This document shows positions 9,929-18,031 of a stretch of DNA of 64,000 bases, piece after piece (position 1 is the first letter of the stretch; every line of letters starts with the position of its first letter). The stretch is from NCBI RefSeq assembly GCF_001889265.1, contig NZ_CP018151.1:372001-436000 (forward strand), given 5' to 3'. A program made the position numbers and the translations under genes. A model generated the notes under the pieces. The model was not told the DNA's origin, did not search any database, and saw only the letters and a list, made by a program, of their open reading frames with translations. Source of the stretch: Microbacterium sp. 1.5R. Lineage in GTDB: Bacteria > Actinomycetota > Actinomycetes > Actinomycetales > Microbacteriaceae.

Positions 9929-10624
9929 TCAGCGCAACTGGGCGAACCTCTCGACCTCGCGTGTGGGTCCGACGACGAGCACGACGTCGCCGTCGCCCAG
10001 CACTGTGGCCGCCTCTGCGTTGCGCCACTCGCCGTCCGGCGCGCGGAACGCCGCAATGGTGACGCCGTAGGTCGAACGCACCGCGCCATCGGTAAGGGTG
10101 ATCCCCTGCAGGTGCGCCGGGGCGACCGTCTTCACCACGGCGTATCCTCGATCGATCTCGAGATAGTCGGCTGCCGCGCCGCGTACGAGGTGTGCGACGC
10201 GGCGGCCCATGTCCTTCTCGGGATAGATCACTCGGTGCACGCCGAGCTGCTCGAGCACGGCTCCGTGTCGTTCATCGACGGCTTTCGCCCAGATCACCGG
10301 CACCTTCATGGTCAGCAGCAGCGAGGCGGTGAGGATGGACGCAGTGATGTCGCTGCCGATCGCGACGACCACCCGATCGAACTCGCCGACCGCGAGCTGC
10401 TCGAGCACGTCGATACGCGTGGAATCGGCACGCACGACCTGCGTGAGCTGACCGTTGAGCGACTGCACCAGATCCTCGTCGGCGTCGATTCCCAGCACTT
10501 CAGTGCCCGAGGCCATCAGCTCGAGTGCGAGCGAGGTCCCGAACCGGCCCAGTCCGATGACCGCTACGGAGTCGGCCTCGGCGATCCGCCGAGCGTCCTG
10601 CCTGAATGAAAGAAATCTGGACAC
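9929..10624 (-). CDS. ktrA: potassium uptake regulatory subunit KtrA/TrkA
   Basis: 231 aa cytoplasmic RCK protein that gates the KtrB channel according to bound nucleotide. N-terminal Rossmann fold with GLGRFG at residues 24-29 and the acidic end of beta-2 (LGIDADE); C-terminal TrkA-C domain from about residue 150. I place the start at GTG 10624 because GAAAGGA lies a few bases upstream; a TTG at 10660 overlapping the ktrB stop would add 12 residues without a good ribosome site. Second gene of the ktrB-ktrA unit. Confidence 0.92.
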   Translation of the reverse strand: MSRFLSFRQDARRIAEADSVAVIGLGRFGTSLALELMASGTEVLGIDADEDLVQSLNGQLTQVVRADSTRIDVLEQLAVGEFDRVVVAIGSDITASILTASLLLTMKVPVIWAKAVDERHGAVLEQLGVHRVIYPEKDMGRRVAHLVRGAAADYLEIDRGYAVVKTVAPAHLQGITLTDGAVRSTYGVTIAAFRAPDGEWRNAEAATVLGDGDVVLVVGPTREVERFAQLR

Positions 10625-10656
10625 GCGGGTCCTTTCGTGCGTTGTGAGCGTGGCGA

Positions 10657-12012
10657 TCAACCGATTGCGGGGCGCTCTTTAGGGAGATCGTAGGCGCTGG
10701 GGCGCTCGCGCAGGGCGAGAGCGGAACCGAGCGTCAGGGGCCCGAGCCGGCCGAGGAACATGAGCGCGACGAGGATCAGGTGCGCGGCCGGCGGCAGGTC
10801 CGCAGTGATCCCCGCCGACAGGCCGACGGTGCCGAAGGCCGACACCACCTCGAACAGCACGCGGTCGAGATCGAAGTCTGTCATTGCGAGGATCGCGATG
10901 ACCCCCGTCATGACCGCACCCAGCGCGACGATCACGACGGTGATCGCCTCCCGGTGGACGGCGCGCGACAACCTCTTGCCGAAGACATTCACCGCCGCGC
11001 CGCCGCGGAGCTCCGTCCACATGATGAAGAAGAGAACTGCGAAAGTGGTCACCTTGATGCCGCCGGCGGTGCCGGCCGGTCCGCCACCGATGAACATCAG
11101 CACGTCCGTTCCGAGCCAGGTCTCGTCATGCATCTGAGAGATGTCGACGGAGTTGAAGCCCGCCGTGCGCGACTGCACGGAGTGGAAGAACCCGGCGAGG
11201 ATCCGGTCGCCAGGCGAGAGCGCGCCGAGCGTTCCCGGGTTGTCCCACTCGAACAGCAGCACGTACGCCGTGCCGATCGCCAGCAGGGCCATCGTCGCCG
11301 AGAGCACGATGCGGGTGTTCATGGTCCAGTGCAATGGACGGCGGAACTCGCGTCGCAGCTGTCGCAGCACTGGGAAGCCGAGACCGCCGAGAACGATCGC
11401 CGCGCAGATCGGCAGGCAGATCCAGGGGTCGCCGACGAAGCCCATCAGGCTGTCTGTGTAGAGGGCGAATCCCGCATTGTTGAAGGCGGAGACGGCGTGG
11501 AACACGGCATGCCACGCAGCGCGCGCGGGGTCGTATCCATAGCCCGTGAGGAATCGCACGAACAGCAGCGCCGCCACGACGACCTCGATCATCAGGGTGG
11601 TGACGAGGATGCCGGTGGCGATGCGCTTCATACTTCCGCCGCCAGACGTCTTGGTCTCGGTGCCGGCGAGGATCCGCGATCGCACTGAGAGGCGGCGCGC
11701 GAGTGCGAGGCCGATGAGCGCCGCGAAGAGCATGATGCCCAGGCCGCCCACCTGGATCAGCGCCAGGATCACGACCTTGCCGAAGGGGCTCCAGAAGACC
11801 GCGGTGTCGACGACCACGAGACCCGTCACGCACACCGCGGACGTCGCGGTGAACAGGGCGTCGATCGGTGGAGTCCACGTCTGGGCGCTCGACGAGATCG
11901 GCAGCATGAGCAGCACCGTGCCGATGATGATGACCGCTCCGAACCCGGAGGCGATCACCTGGGCGGGGGCGAGACTTCGACGCCGACCGGCGGCGCGACG
12001 GAGCAGGGTCAC
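10657..12012 (-). CDS. ktrB: potassium uptake channel subunit KtrB/TrkH
   Basis: 451 aa polytopic protein of the TrkH/KtrB superfamily of K+ channels, with repeated M1-P-M2 units. Glycine-bearing filter-like turns are seen in TSAVCVTGLV, HAVSAFNNAG, GGGPAGTAGG and VSAFGTVGLS. Length is that of KtrB rather than the longer TrkH. GTG start with the box TAGTGT (complement of 12019-12024) six bases upstream, suggesting a leaderless transcript. ktrA follows directly. Together they form a Ktr-type K+ uptake system. Confidence 0.93.
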   Translation of the reverse strand: MTLLRRAAGRRRSLAPAQVIASGFGAVIIIGTVLLMLPISSSAQTWTPPIDALFTATSAVCVTGLVVVDTAVFWSPFGKVVILALIQVGGLGIMLFAALIGLALARRLSVRSRILAGTETKTSGGGSMKRIATGILVTTLMIEVVVAALLFVRFLTGYGYDPARAAWHAVFHAVSAFNNAGFALYTDSLMGFVGDPWICLPICAAIVLGGLGFPVLRQLRREFRRPLHWTMNTRIVLSATMALLAIGTAYVLLFEWDNPGTLGALSPGDRILAGFFHSVQSRTAGFNSVDISQMHDETWLGTDVLMFIGGGPAGTAGGIKVTTFAVLFFIMWTELRGGAAVNVFGKRLSRAVHREAITVVIVALGAVMTGVIAILAMTDFDLDRVLFEVVSAFGTVGLSAGITADLPPAAHLILVALMFLGRLGPLTLGSALALRERPSAYDLPKERPAIG

Positions 12013-12174
12013 GCATGGACACTACCCGTAACCGGGGTCGCGACCGAACGACATCCCGTGTGGCGCGTCACCGATCACGGGTTCCGAGCTCCTGCGTCTG
12101 AATGCCGCGGATCGGGGCCTCTCTGTGCAGAGACGAATGCGTTCGGCGTGCGTCGAGACACGAAGAGGTCGATC

Positions 12175-12489
12175 ATGAGCAGGTTCCTGGTTCTCTACCG
12201 TTCAGCAGTGAGTGCCGCCGAGCAGATGGCGACAGCCGATCCCGAGTCGGGCGCGGAGTCGATGAAGGCGTGGATGGACTGGGCCGCGCGAGCGGGCGAC
12301 GCGATCGTCGAACTCGGTTCGCCGACGCAGAGTGTCGCGGGCGGTGAGCCCGGTTCCTTCATCGGCGGGTATTCGATCATGCAGGCCGATGATCTGGCGG
12401 GCGTCACGGCCGCGCTCGCCGAGCACCCCCATCGCGGGTGGGGTGGGACGATCGAGATACTGGAGATGCTCGAGATCCCGGGCATGTGA
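12175..12489 (+). CDS. YCII/DGPF-domain protein
   Basis: 104 aa small alpha/beta protein (ferredoxin-like dimer fold of the YCII/DGPF family). It begins MSRFLVLYRS and carries GSFIGGYSIMQADDLAGVTAALAEHPH, a typical family segment with a conserved histidine. Members are often annotated as PhnB-like or sigma-factor-associated proteins of unknown catalytic role. ATG 12175 is preceded by GAAGAGG. No operon partner; ends convergent to the arsenate-reductase fusion. Function unassigned. Confidence 0.75.
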   Translation: MSRFLVLYRSAVSAAEQMATADPESGAESMKAWMDWAARAGDAIVELGSPTQSVAGGEPGSFIGGYSIMQADDLAGVTAALAEHPHRGWGGTIEILEMLEIPGM

Positions 12490-12525
12490 TCAGAGCGCGC
12501 TGAGCCGCTTCCGGGCGAGCGAGCG

Positions 12526-13341
12526 TCAGGCGAGCAGTTCGCCCGCGAGCGCCTCGATGCGACGGCGGATGTCGTCGCGGATCGGGCGCACGGAGTCGAT
12601 GCCCTGCCCGGCCGGGTCGTCGAGCTCCCAGTCCTCGTAGCGCTTGCCGGGGAAGAACGGGCAGGCGTCGCCGCATCCCATCGTGATCACGACATCGGAT
12701 GCCTGTACGGCCTCGGTCGTGAGCACCTTGGGCTGCTCGGCGGTGATGTCGATGCCGAGTTCGCTCATGGCCTCGACCGCGATCGGGTTGATCTGGTCGG
12801 CGGGCATGGATCCGGCGGAGCGCACCTCGATGCGGTCCCCGGCGACCTCGCGCAGAAAGCCTGCGGCCATCTGCGAGCGTCCGGCGTTGTGCACGCACAC
12901 GAAGAGGACGGAGGGCTTGGTGGTGGTCGTGCCGGTTGTCGTGCTCCGGACGAGCAGCGTCTCTCGAATCTTGTTCGACACGGCCTCTCGCAGGGGGCGT
13001 ACGGCATCGGCGTCCCAAGACTCGGGATTGGGGAACGACCACTCGAGCACTTCGCCGCGAGGGGTGGATGGCAGGGCGAGCCCCGGCTTCATGAGGACCA
13101 CGATGTCTGCCGCATCCAGGTCGTCGGGCGTGACGGCCCGCGGCGTTCGGTCGGTGATGTCGATTCCCAGCTCCGCGACGGTGGCTGCGACGGCCGGGTT
13201 GACCTCGTCGGCTGGAGCGAGGCCGGCTGATGCGGCAGTGAAGCGATCACCCGCGAGGTGCTCCAGAAGGGCAGCGCCGAGCTGAGAGCGACCCGCGTTG
13301 TGCTGACAGATGAACAGGACGCGGGGAGTGCGGTCGGTCAT
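12526..13341 (-). CDS. tandem arsenate reductase / low-molecular-weight phosphatase fusion
   Basis: 271 aa with two LMW-PTP-fold domains. Domain 1 (about 5-130) has the P-loop CQHNAGRS (Cys12, Arg18) but no downstream resolving cysteines. Domain 2 (about 143-271) has CVHNAGRS (Cys149, Arg155) plus MGCGDACPFFPG with Cys223 and Cys227, the layout of thioredoxin-coupled ArsC. Domain 2 should reduce arsenate to arsenite; domain 1 may act as a phosphatase, a mycothiol-type arsenate reductase or a structural partner (inference). The start ATG 13341 overlaps the stop of the ArsR-phosphatase fusion (ATGA). The frame stays open farther upstream, but that sequence is antisense-like and non-conserved in character. 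Confidence 0.88.
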   Translation of the reverse strand: MTDRTPRVLFICQHNAGRSQLGAALLEHLAGDRFTAASAGLAPADEVNPAVAATVAELGIDITDRTPRAVTPDDLDAADIVVLMKPGLALPSTPRGEVLEWSFPNPESWDADAVRPLREAVSNKIRETLLVRSTTTGTTTTKPSVLFVCVHNAGRSQMAAGFLREVAGDRIEVRSAGSMPADQINPIAVEAMSELGIDITAEQPKVLTTEAVQASDVVITMGCGDACPFFPGKRYEDWELDDPAGQGIDSVRPIRDDIRRRIEALAGELLA

Positions 13342-14036
13342 GTGGTCTCTTTCCGGTGCGGTGGGATGGCGGCAAGACGCGGGGCCAGCGCCGTGATGCG
13401 GCGTTCCAGCTCTTCGAAAGCGGTATCGAAAGCATCGTCCGTGCCGAGGCGGACAGGGTCCGGGATGGACCAGTGCAGGTGCCCGGTGAGGCCGATCTCT
13501 TCGTGCGCGTTGTCGCAGACGGTGACAACCAGATCTGACGTATCCCACACCGACTCGAGCGCGCGCGGCGATTCGTCGGGCAGGTCGATCGCGCGGCGGC
13601 CGGCGACAGCGACGGCTCCTGCATCGATTCGATCGGCGGGATGGGTTCCTGCGGATGTGGCAGGGATGCTGCTGTGGGTCGACCATAGCGCCGCGGCGAG
13701 TTGAGACCGCGCCGAGTTCGCTGTGCAGACGAAGACGACGCGGCTCGCGCGCTCGACGCGCCCCGGGGTGAGCCCGTCGAGTGCGGAGTCGACGAGGTGG
13801 ACGTAATTGCGACGTTTGTCGGCTTCTGACCTCGAACGGGACACCATCCCGACCGACTCCAGTCCGTTCAGATGGTGGGTGATCAGGTTCGAGGGGAGTC
13901 CCAACGCCACGCTGATCTCGCTCGGGGACAGATCTCCTAGGGTGAGAAGGTCGACGATGCGCAGGCGCGACGGGTCGCCGAGTGCAGCGTGCTTCGCGGC
14001 GCGCTCCTCGGCACTCTGCGGTCGATCGATATTCAT
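13338..14036 (-). CDS. ArsR-family regulator fused to a low-molecular-weight phosphatase domain
   Basis: 232 aa. Residues 10-90 form an ArsR winged helix (ALGDPSRLRIVDLL, then LPSNLITHHLNGLESVGMV). Residues 97-232 are an LMW-PTP domain with P-loop CTANSARS (Cys104, Arg110) and a further cysteine at 174 (VTVCDNAHEE). The fusion places an arsenate-reductase-like domain on the repressor. Either the domain senses or binds the oxyanion or its thiol state, or it is a catalytic passenger (inference). The classical CxC metal site of ArsR is absent from the HTH part. First gene of the leftward unit, with the double-ArsC fusion behind it; the operator lies immediately upstream. Confidence 0.88.
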   Translation of the reverse strand: MNIDRPQSAEERAAKHAALGDPSRLRIVDLLTLGDLSPSEISVALGLPSNLITHHLNGLESVGMVSRSRSEADKRRNYVHLVDSALDGLTPGRVERASRVVFVCTANSARSQLAAALWSTHSSIPATSAGTHPADRIDAGAVAVAGRRAIDLPDESPRALESVWDTSDLVVTVCDNAHEEIGLTGHLHWSIPDPVRLGTDDAFDTAFEELERRITALAPRLAAIPPHRKETT

Positions 14037-14076
14037 TACTTCAATGTTGACTGAAGTACTTGGCGTAAGTCAAGAT
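14037..14076. promoter_or_regulatory. divergent overlapping ars promoters with ArsR-type operator
   Basis: Inverted repeat TACTTCA (14037-14043), 8 bases, TGAAGTA (14052-14058). Rightward promoter candidate: TTGACT (14047-14052), 18 bp, CAAGAT (14071-14076). Leftward candidate on the complement: TTGACT (14073-14068), 18 bp, CAACAT (14049-14044). The two promoters interlock, each -10 next to or over the other -35, so one repressor would silence both directions. Confidence 0.7.
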
Positions 14077-14084
14077 GAGCCGAC

Positions 14085-14843
14085 ATGAATACCGCCACCT
14101 CCTCACCCCCGGTGTCCCATCGACCCCATCTCATGCGCCGCGCTGCTGCCGAGTACGTCGGAACCGGCCTCCTCGTCGCCATCGTCGTCGGTTCGGGCAT
14201 CGCCGCGCAGCGACTGTCTCCGGAAGACACTGGATTGCAGCTCCTCGAGAACAGCCTCACCACGGCGCTCGGTCTTGCGGTCCTGATTCTCATGCTCGGC
14301 CCCGTGTCCGGGGCGCACTTCAACCCTGCGGTGACGATCGTGGACTGGCTGCTGGGCCGCCGCGCCGGGACGGGTATCCCGGTGCGTGATGTCGCTCCCT
14401 ATGTGCTCGCACAGATTCTCGGCGGGGTCTCCGGCACGCTTCTCGCCGGGGCGATGTTCGACGCGGCGCCCGCGTTCTCCCTCAATGAACGCGCGACAGG
14501 CGGGCATCTGATCGGCGAGGTGGTCGCCACCGCCGGGCTCGTTCTACTGATCTTCGCGCTGGCACGCACCGGCGCGGGGTCGGTCACGGCGGCGGCCGTC
14601 GGCGCCTACATCGGCGCGGCCTACTGGTTCACCAGCTCGACCTCGTTCGCGAATCCTGCGGTGACGATCGCCCGGATGTTCACCGATACCTTCGCCGGCA
14701 TTGCGCCGGCATCCGTTGCGCCGTTCATCCTCGCCCAGCTCGTCGGCGCCGCCCTCGGCCTCGCGCTGCTGCTCCTCTTCTACCCGACCGTCGCCCGCAT
14801 CGCGGGCGACGTCGTGGTTCCGCAGCTCGAAAACCGGCCCTGA
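14085..14843 (+). CDS. aqpS: aquaglyceroporin (MIP family), probable arsenite channel
   Basis: 252 aa integral membrane channel with six expected spans and the two NPA half-helices at residues 80-82 (AHFNPAVT) and 190-192 (FANPAVT). It sits in an arsenic locus with no ArsB or Acr3 gene. In Sinorhizobium an AqpS next to ArsC lets arsenite leave down its gradient after arsenate reduction, and I infer the same here. The start is ATG 14085 in the shared regulatory region; the next gene begins 11 bp after its stop. A plain glycerol or water role cannot be excluded from sequence alone. Confidence 0.85.
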   Translation: MNTATSSPPVSHRPHLMRRAAAEYVGTGLLVAIVVGSGIAAQRLSPEDTGLQLLENSLTTALGLAVLILMLGPVSGAHFNPAVTIVDWLLGRRAGTGIPVRDVAPYVLAQILGGVSGTLLAGAMFDAAPAFSLNERATGGHLIGEVVATAGLVLLIFALARTGAGSVTAAAVGAYIGAAYWFTSSTSFANPAVTIARMFTDTFAGIAPASVAPFILAQLVGAALGLALLLLFYPTVARIAGDVVVPQLENRP

Positions 14844-14854
14844 AAGGCACGCTC

Positions 14855-16228
14855 ATGCACCTTGTAGCGATCGGCGGAAGCGACGCCGGAATCTCGACCG
14901 CCATCCGCGCCCGCGAACTCGATCCGTCCGTCGATGTCACCGTCGTGGTGGCCGACGCGTATCCGAACTTCTCCATCTGCGGCATCCCGTACTACTTCTC
15001 CCGGGAGGTGCAGCCCTGGCAGTCGCTCGCCCACCGCACACACGCCGATCTCGAAGCCACCGGCATGAACCTCCGGCTCAACACTCTCGCGACCGCCATC
15101 GACGTCGACAGCCGCCGGCTCACCGTCCGCAACGCCGACGGCACGGAATCGACCATCGCGTACGACGAGCTCATGGTCGGCACGGGGGCATCGCCGTCGA
15201 CGGCCGGCATCGCAGGGCTCGATCAGCTCGGCCCCGACGACGGCGTGCACCTATTGCATTCGATGGGCGACACGTTCGCGCTCGAGAGGTATCTCGATGA
15301 ACATCAGCCCGAGACGGCGATCATCGTCGGAGCGGGCTACGTCGGCCTCGAGATGGCCGAAGCCCTCACCGTGCGCGGCCTCCAGGTCACCCAACTCCAG
15401 CGTGGACCCGAAGTGCTCTCTACTCTCGATCCCGAACTCGGTTCCCTCGTCCATGACGAACTCACCCGCCACGGCGTCGACGTCCTCACCCGCACGCGGG
15501 TGGAAGCCGTCATCCGCGACGCGGCCGGAATCTCAGTCCGGGGAACCCGCGACGGCGAGGCGTTCTCCCGCACTGCTGACGTGGTGCTCGTCGTCGTCGG
15601 CGTGCGCCCCAACACCGGGCTTCTCACCGCTGCCGGTGCGTCGACGGGAGCGGGCGGCGCCGTGGTCGTCGACGAGCGGATGCGCACCGGCCTTCCGCAC
15701 GTCTGGGCCGCGGGCGATGGAGTCGTGACGCACCACCGTCTTCTCGGCGTCACCTACCTGCCGCTCGGCACGACGGCCCACAAGCAGGGGCGCGTCGCGG
15801 GCGAGAACGCGATCGGCGGCGACGCTCGGTTCGCCGGAAGCCTCGGCACGCAGGTGGTCAAGGTGTTCGACGTGGTGGCCGCTCGCACGGGGCTCCGCGA
15901 CCACGAAGCAGAGGCGGCAGGGTTCGCACCGCGAAGCCATACCGCGCTCGCGGACGACCATAAGCGCTACTACCCGGGGGCGACACCCATCAGCATGCGT
16001 ATCACGGGCGATAGTCAGGATGGCCGACTGGTCGGCGCGCAGCTCGTCGGTACGCGCGGCGCAGAGATCTCGAAGCGCGTGGACACCTACGCCACGGCGC
16101 TGCACCACGGGATGACCGTCGCTGCGATGAGTGACCTCGATCTCTCCTACACGCCCCCGCTCGGCTCCCCGTGGGATGCCGTGCAGATCGCCACACAGGC
16201 GTGGGAGCGCGAGGTGGGTTCGGCCTGA
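14855..16228 (+). CDS. FAD/NAD(P)-dependent disulfide oxidoreductase, CoA-disulfide reductase/NADH oxidase family
   Basis: 457 aa. N-terminal FAD-binding motif AIGGSDAGIS, the family cysteine 42 in NFSICGIPYY (single redox Cys of CoA-disulfide reductase/Nox/Npr enzymes), NAD-binding IIVGAGYVGLEMAEAL near 150-165, second FAD strand VWAAGDGV, and a C-terminal dimerisation domain. Flavoproteins of this class recur in actinobacterial ars clusters, where they may recycle low-molecular-weight thiols or modify arsenicals; no reaction is established from sequence. Co-directional with aqpS, 11 bp apart, so probably the same transcript. Confidence 0.85.
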   Translation: MHLVAIGGSDAGISTAIRARELDPSVDVTVVVADAYPNFSICGIPYYFSREVQPWQSLAHRTHADLEATGMNLRLNTLATAIDVDSRRLTVRNADGTESTIAYDELMVGTGASPSTAGIAGLDQLGPDDGVHLLHSMGDTFALERYLDEHQPETAIIVGAGYVGLEMAEALTVRGLQVTQLQRGPEVLSTLDPELGSLVHDELTRHGVDVLTRTRVEAVIRDAAGISVRGTRDGEAFSRTADVVLVVVGVRPNTGLLTAAGASTGAGGAVVVDERMRTGLPHVWAAGDGVVTHHRLLGVTYLPLGTTAHKQGRVAGENAIGGDARFAGSLGTQVVKVFDVVAARTGLRDHEAEAAGFAPRSHTALADDHKRYYPGATPISMRITGDSQDGRLVGAQLVGTRGAEISKRVDTYATALHHGMTVAAMSDLDLSYTPPLGSPWDAVQIATQAWEREVGSA

Positions 16229-16253
16229 GGGCCCAGCGCTCGGTGAATCGCGA

Positions 16254-17555
16254 TCAGCCGACGGTGACGGGGCGCAGGCCGATCTGCAGCACGGCCGGCG
16301 CGGCGCAGCATCCGCTCGCGCCGTCGTCGAAGTCCCCGGACCCCCCGCATACCCCGGTCGCGGGCAGGGTGAGTTCGTTGCGGGCCGCGTCCTCCCGATC
16401 GCCGACGAGGTGGGCGGCGACGCTGCGCACCTGCTCGTATCCGGTGAGGGCGAGGAAGGTCGGAGCTCGGCCGTAGGACTTCGCGCCGACGATGAAGAGG
16501 CCCTCCTCCGGCTGCATGAGCTGTCGGGCACCGGTCGCGCCCACCGAACCGCAGGAGTGGATGTTGGGGTCGATCTCGGAGGCGATGCCGGCGACCGCAT
16601 CGAGAGCGGGGTCGAGATCGATTCGGAGTTCGCGCAGGATGCCGGTGTCCGGCCGGAATCCGGTGAGCGCGAACACGTGCGCGATCTCCGCCATCTCGCG
16701 TCCGTCTTCGGCGACGATCACCAGGCCGCTCCCGTCCCGTCGGAACTCGGCGACGCGGAATCCTGTCACCACCTCGACGACACCGTCATGGATCACCTTC
16801 GACACCCGAGAGCCGAGCGCTGCGCGTTCGGGCAGCTCGTCTCCGGCGCCGCCCCCGAGAACGTTCGCGGCGCTCCCTCGGCGGAGCAGCCAGGTGACGC
16901 GGGTCCCCGGCGACCGGCGGGCCAGTTCGCTCAGGCGCAGCACGGCGTGCGTGGCGGAGTGTCCCGATCCGACGACGACCACATGCGAGCCGGCGAGCCC
17001 GGACACGTCGTCGGGGATGCGGTAGGAGATCAGATCGGATGCCGCGGCCTCGCCCACGGCGGGGAAGCCGTCTGCGCCCGCAGGGTGGGGGAGACCCCAG
17101 GTGCCGCTTGCGTCGATGACCGCCCGGGCGCGGATCCGCGACTCGGTGCCGTCCGCGTCGAGGGTGTGCACGACGAACGGCTGGTTCCTGCGTCCGGACT
17201 CGACGACCTTGTCGCGACCCTGGCGAGCGACGCCCGTGACGGCGGTGCCGTACCGGATCCGCTCACCGAGTGCGCCCGCGAGAGGCGCCAGGTAGTCGCT
17301 CACCCATTCCGCCCCGGTCGGACAGCCCGCGGTCGGTGCGGTCCACCCGGTCGGCTCGAGCAGGCGACGCGCGGCGGCATCCGTCAGCTCGGGCCACGCC
17401 GAGAACAGGCGCACGTGGCCCCATTCGGAGACCGCGGCGGCAGGGCCGCGCCCTCGTTCGAGGACGACGACGTCTTCGCGGCGTTCGACGAGATGCGCCG
17501 CCGCTGCGAGACCCTGCGGCCCCGCGCCGATGACGACGATGGGAAGCTCGGACAC
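16254..17555 (-). CDS. arsO: ArsO-like flavin-dependent monooxygenase/oxidoreductase
   Basis: 433 aa. FAD-binding VIGAGPQGLAAAAHL at the N-terminus, RLFSAWPEL segment, a second dinucleotide-binding motif VVVVGSGHSATHAVL in the centre and a late LTGFRPDT segment, the layout of class B-type flavoprotein monooxygenases. The C-terminus carries several cysteines (VCGGSG and GCCAAP), possibly binding a metal or metalloid. The gene matches proteins called ArsO in ars clusters, whose exact substrate is unsettled. Transcribed divergently from the second arsR across an 83 bp gap with an inverted repeat, so likely under its control. It meets the CoA-disulfide-reductase-like gene tail to tail. Confidence 0.8.
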   Translation of the reverse strand: MSELPIVVIGAGPQGLAAAAHLVERREDVVVLERGRGPAAAVSEWGHVRLFSAWPELTDAAARRLLEPTGWTAPTAGCPTGAEWVSDYLAPLAGALGERIRYGTAVTGVARQGRDKVVESGRRNQPFVVHTLDADGTESRIRARAVIDASGTWGLPHPAGADGFPAVGEAAASDLISYRIPDDVSGLAGSHVVVVGSGHSATHAVLRLSELARRSPGTRVTWLLRRGSAANVLGGGAGDELPERAALGSRVSKVIHDGVVEVVTGFRVAEFRRDGSGLVIVAEDGREMAEIAHVFALTGFRPDTGILRELRIDLDPALDAVAGIASEIDPNIHSCGSVGATGARQLMQPEEGLFIVGAKSYGRAPTFLALTGYEQVRSVAAHLVGDREDAARNELTLPATGVCGGSGDFDDGASGCCAAPAVLQIGLRPVTVG

Positions 17556-17599
17556 GACATCTCCTCAGATCGAAAGACTTCAATATGAGAAGCGTCGCC

Positions 17600-17625
17600 C
17601 ACGTATCGAACATTGTCAATACGTG
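17600..17625. promoter_or_regulatory. inverted repeat between arsO and arsR
   Basis: Arms CACGTAT (17600-17606) and ATACGTG (17619-17625) with a 12-base spacer that contains TTGTCAA. It is located midway between the divergent starts and is a good candidate operator for the adjacent ArsR. Confidence 0.6.
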
Positions 17626-17638
17626 AGAGGATGAGCGC

Positions 17639-17980
17639 ATGACGCTTCCGGTGACGATCGAGCAGACGGGCTGCTGCACGCCGCGCGCGGCATCCGCTCT
17701 TCCGCTCGCCGAGGCTGAACGGATCGCCCGCCTGTTCAAGGCGCTCGGCGACCCGACGCGCATCCGTCTGCTCTCGCTGATCTCGTCGGCCGCGGGTGGC
17801 GAAGCCTGCATCTGCGACCTCACCGATCCGGTCGGTCTGTCGCAGGGCACGGTCTCGCATCACATGAAGCTGCTGGCGGACGCCGGACTCGTCACACGTG
17901 AGCAGCGCGGCAAGTGGGCGTACTTCTCCCTCGCCGAGGGTGCTCTCGACGCCGCCGGCGACGCCCTGCGAGCCGTCTGA
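17639..17980 (+). CDS. arsR: ArsR/SmtB-family metalloregulator
   Basis: 113 aa winged-helix repressor. FKALGDPTRIRLLSLI at 33-48, recognition-helix segment LSQGTVSHHMKLL, wing GKWAYFSL. Metalloid ligands are probably Cys57 and Cys59 in EACICDL, corresponding to the ELCVCDL site of E. coli ArsR. The N-terminal pair Cys12-Cys13 may add a ligand. Arsenite binding would release it from DNA. Second, conventional ArsR of the locus, distinct from the phosphatase-fused regulator, and probably governing arsO and itself. Confidence 0.9.
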   Translation: MTLPVTIEQTGCCTPRAASALPLAEAERIARLFKALGDPTRIRLLSLISSAAGGEACICDLTDPVGLSQGTVSHHMKLLADAGLVTREQRGKWAYFSLAEGALDAAGDALRAV

Positions 17981-18031
17981 TCCTGCTGCGCTCCTCAGGT
18001 CGGCGGGCGGTCATCCCGATAGGCTGATTCC

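Noticed and set aside
13342..13686. N-terminal extension of the double arsenate reductase by 115 codons
   Set aside because: It overlaps the ArsR-phosphatase fusion out of frame, is Arg-rich, and the true start ATG 13341 has the expected ATGA coupling.
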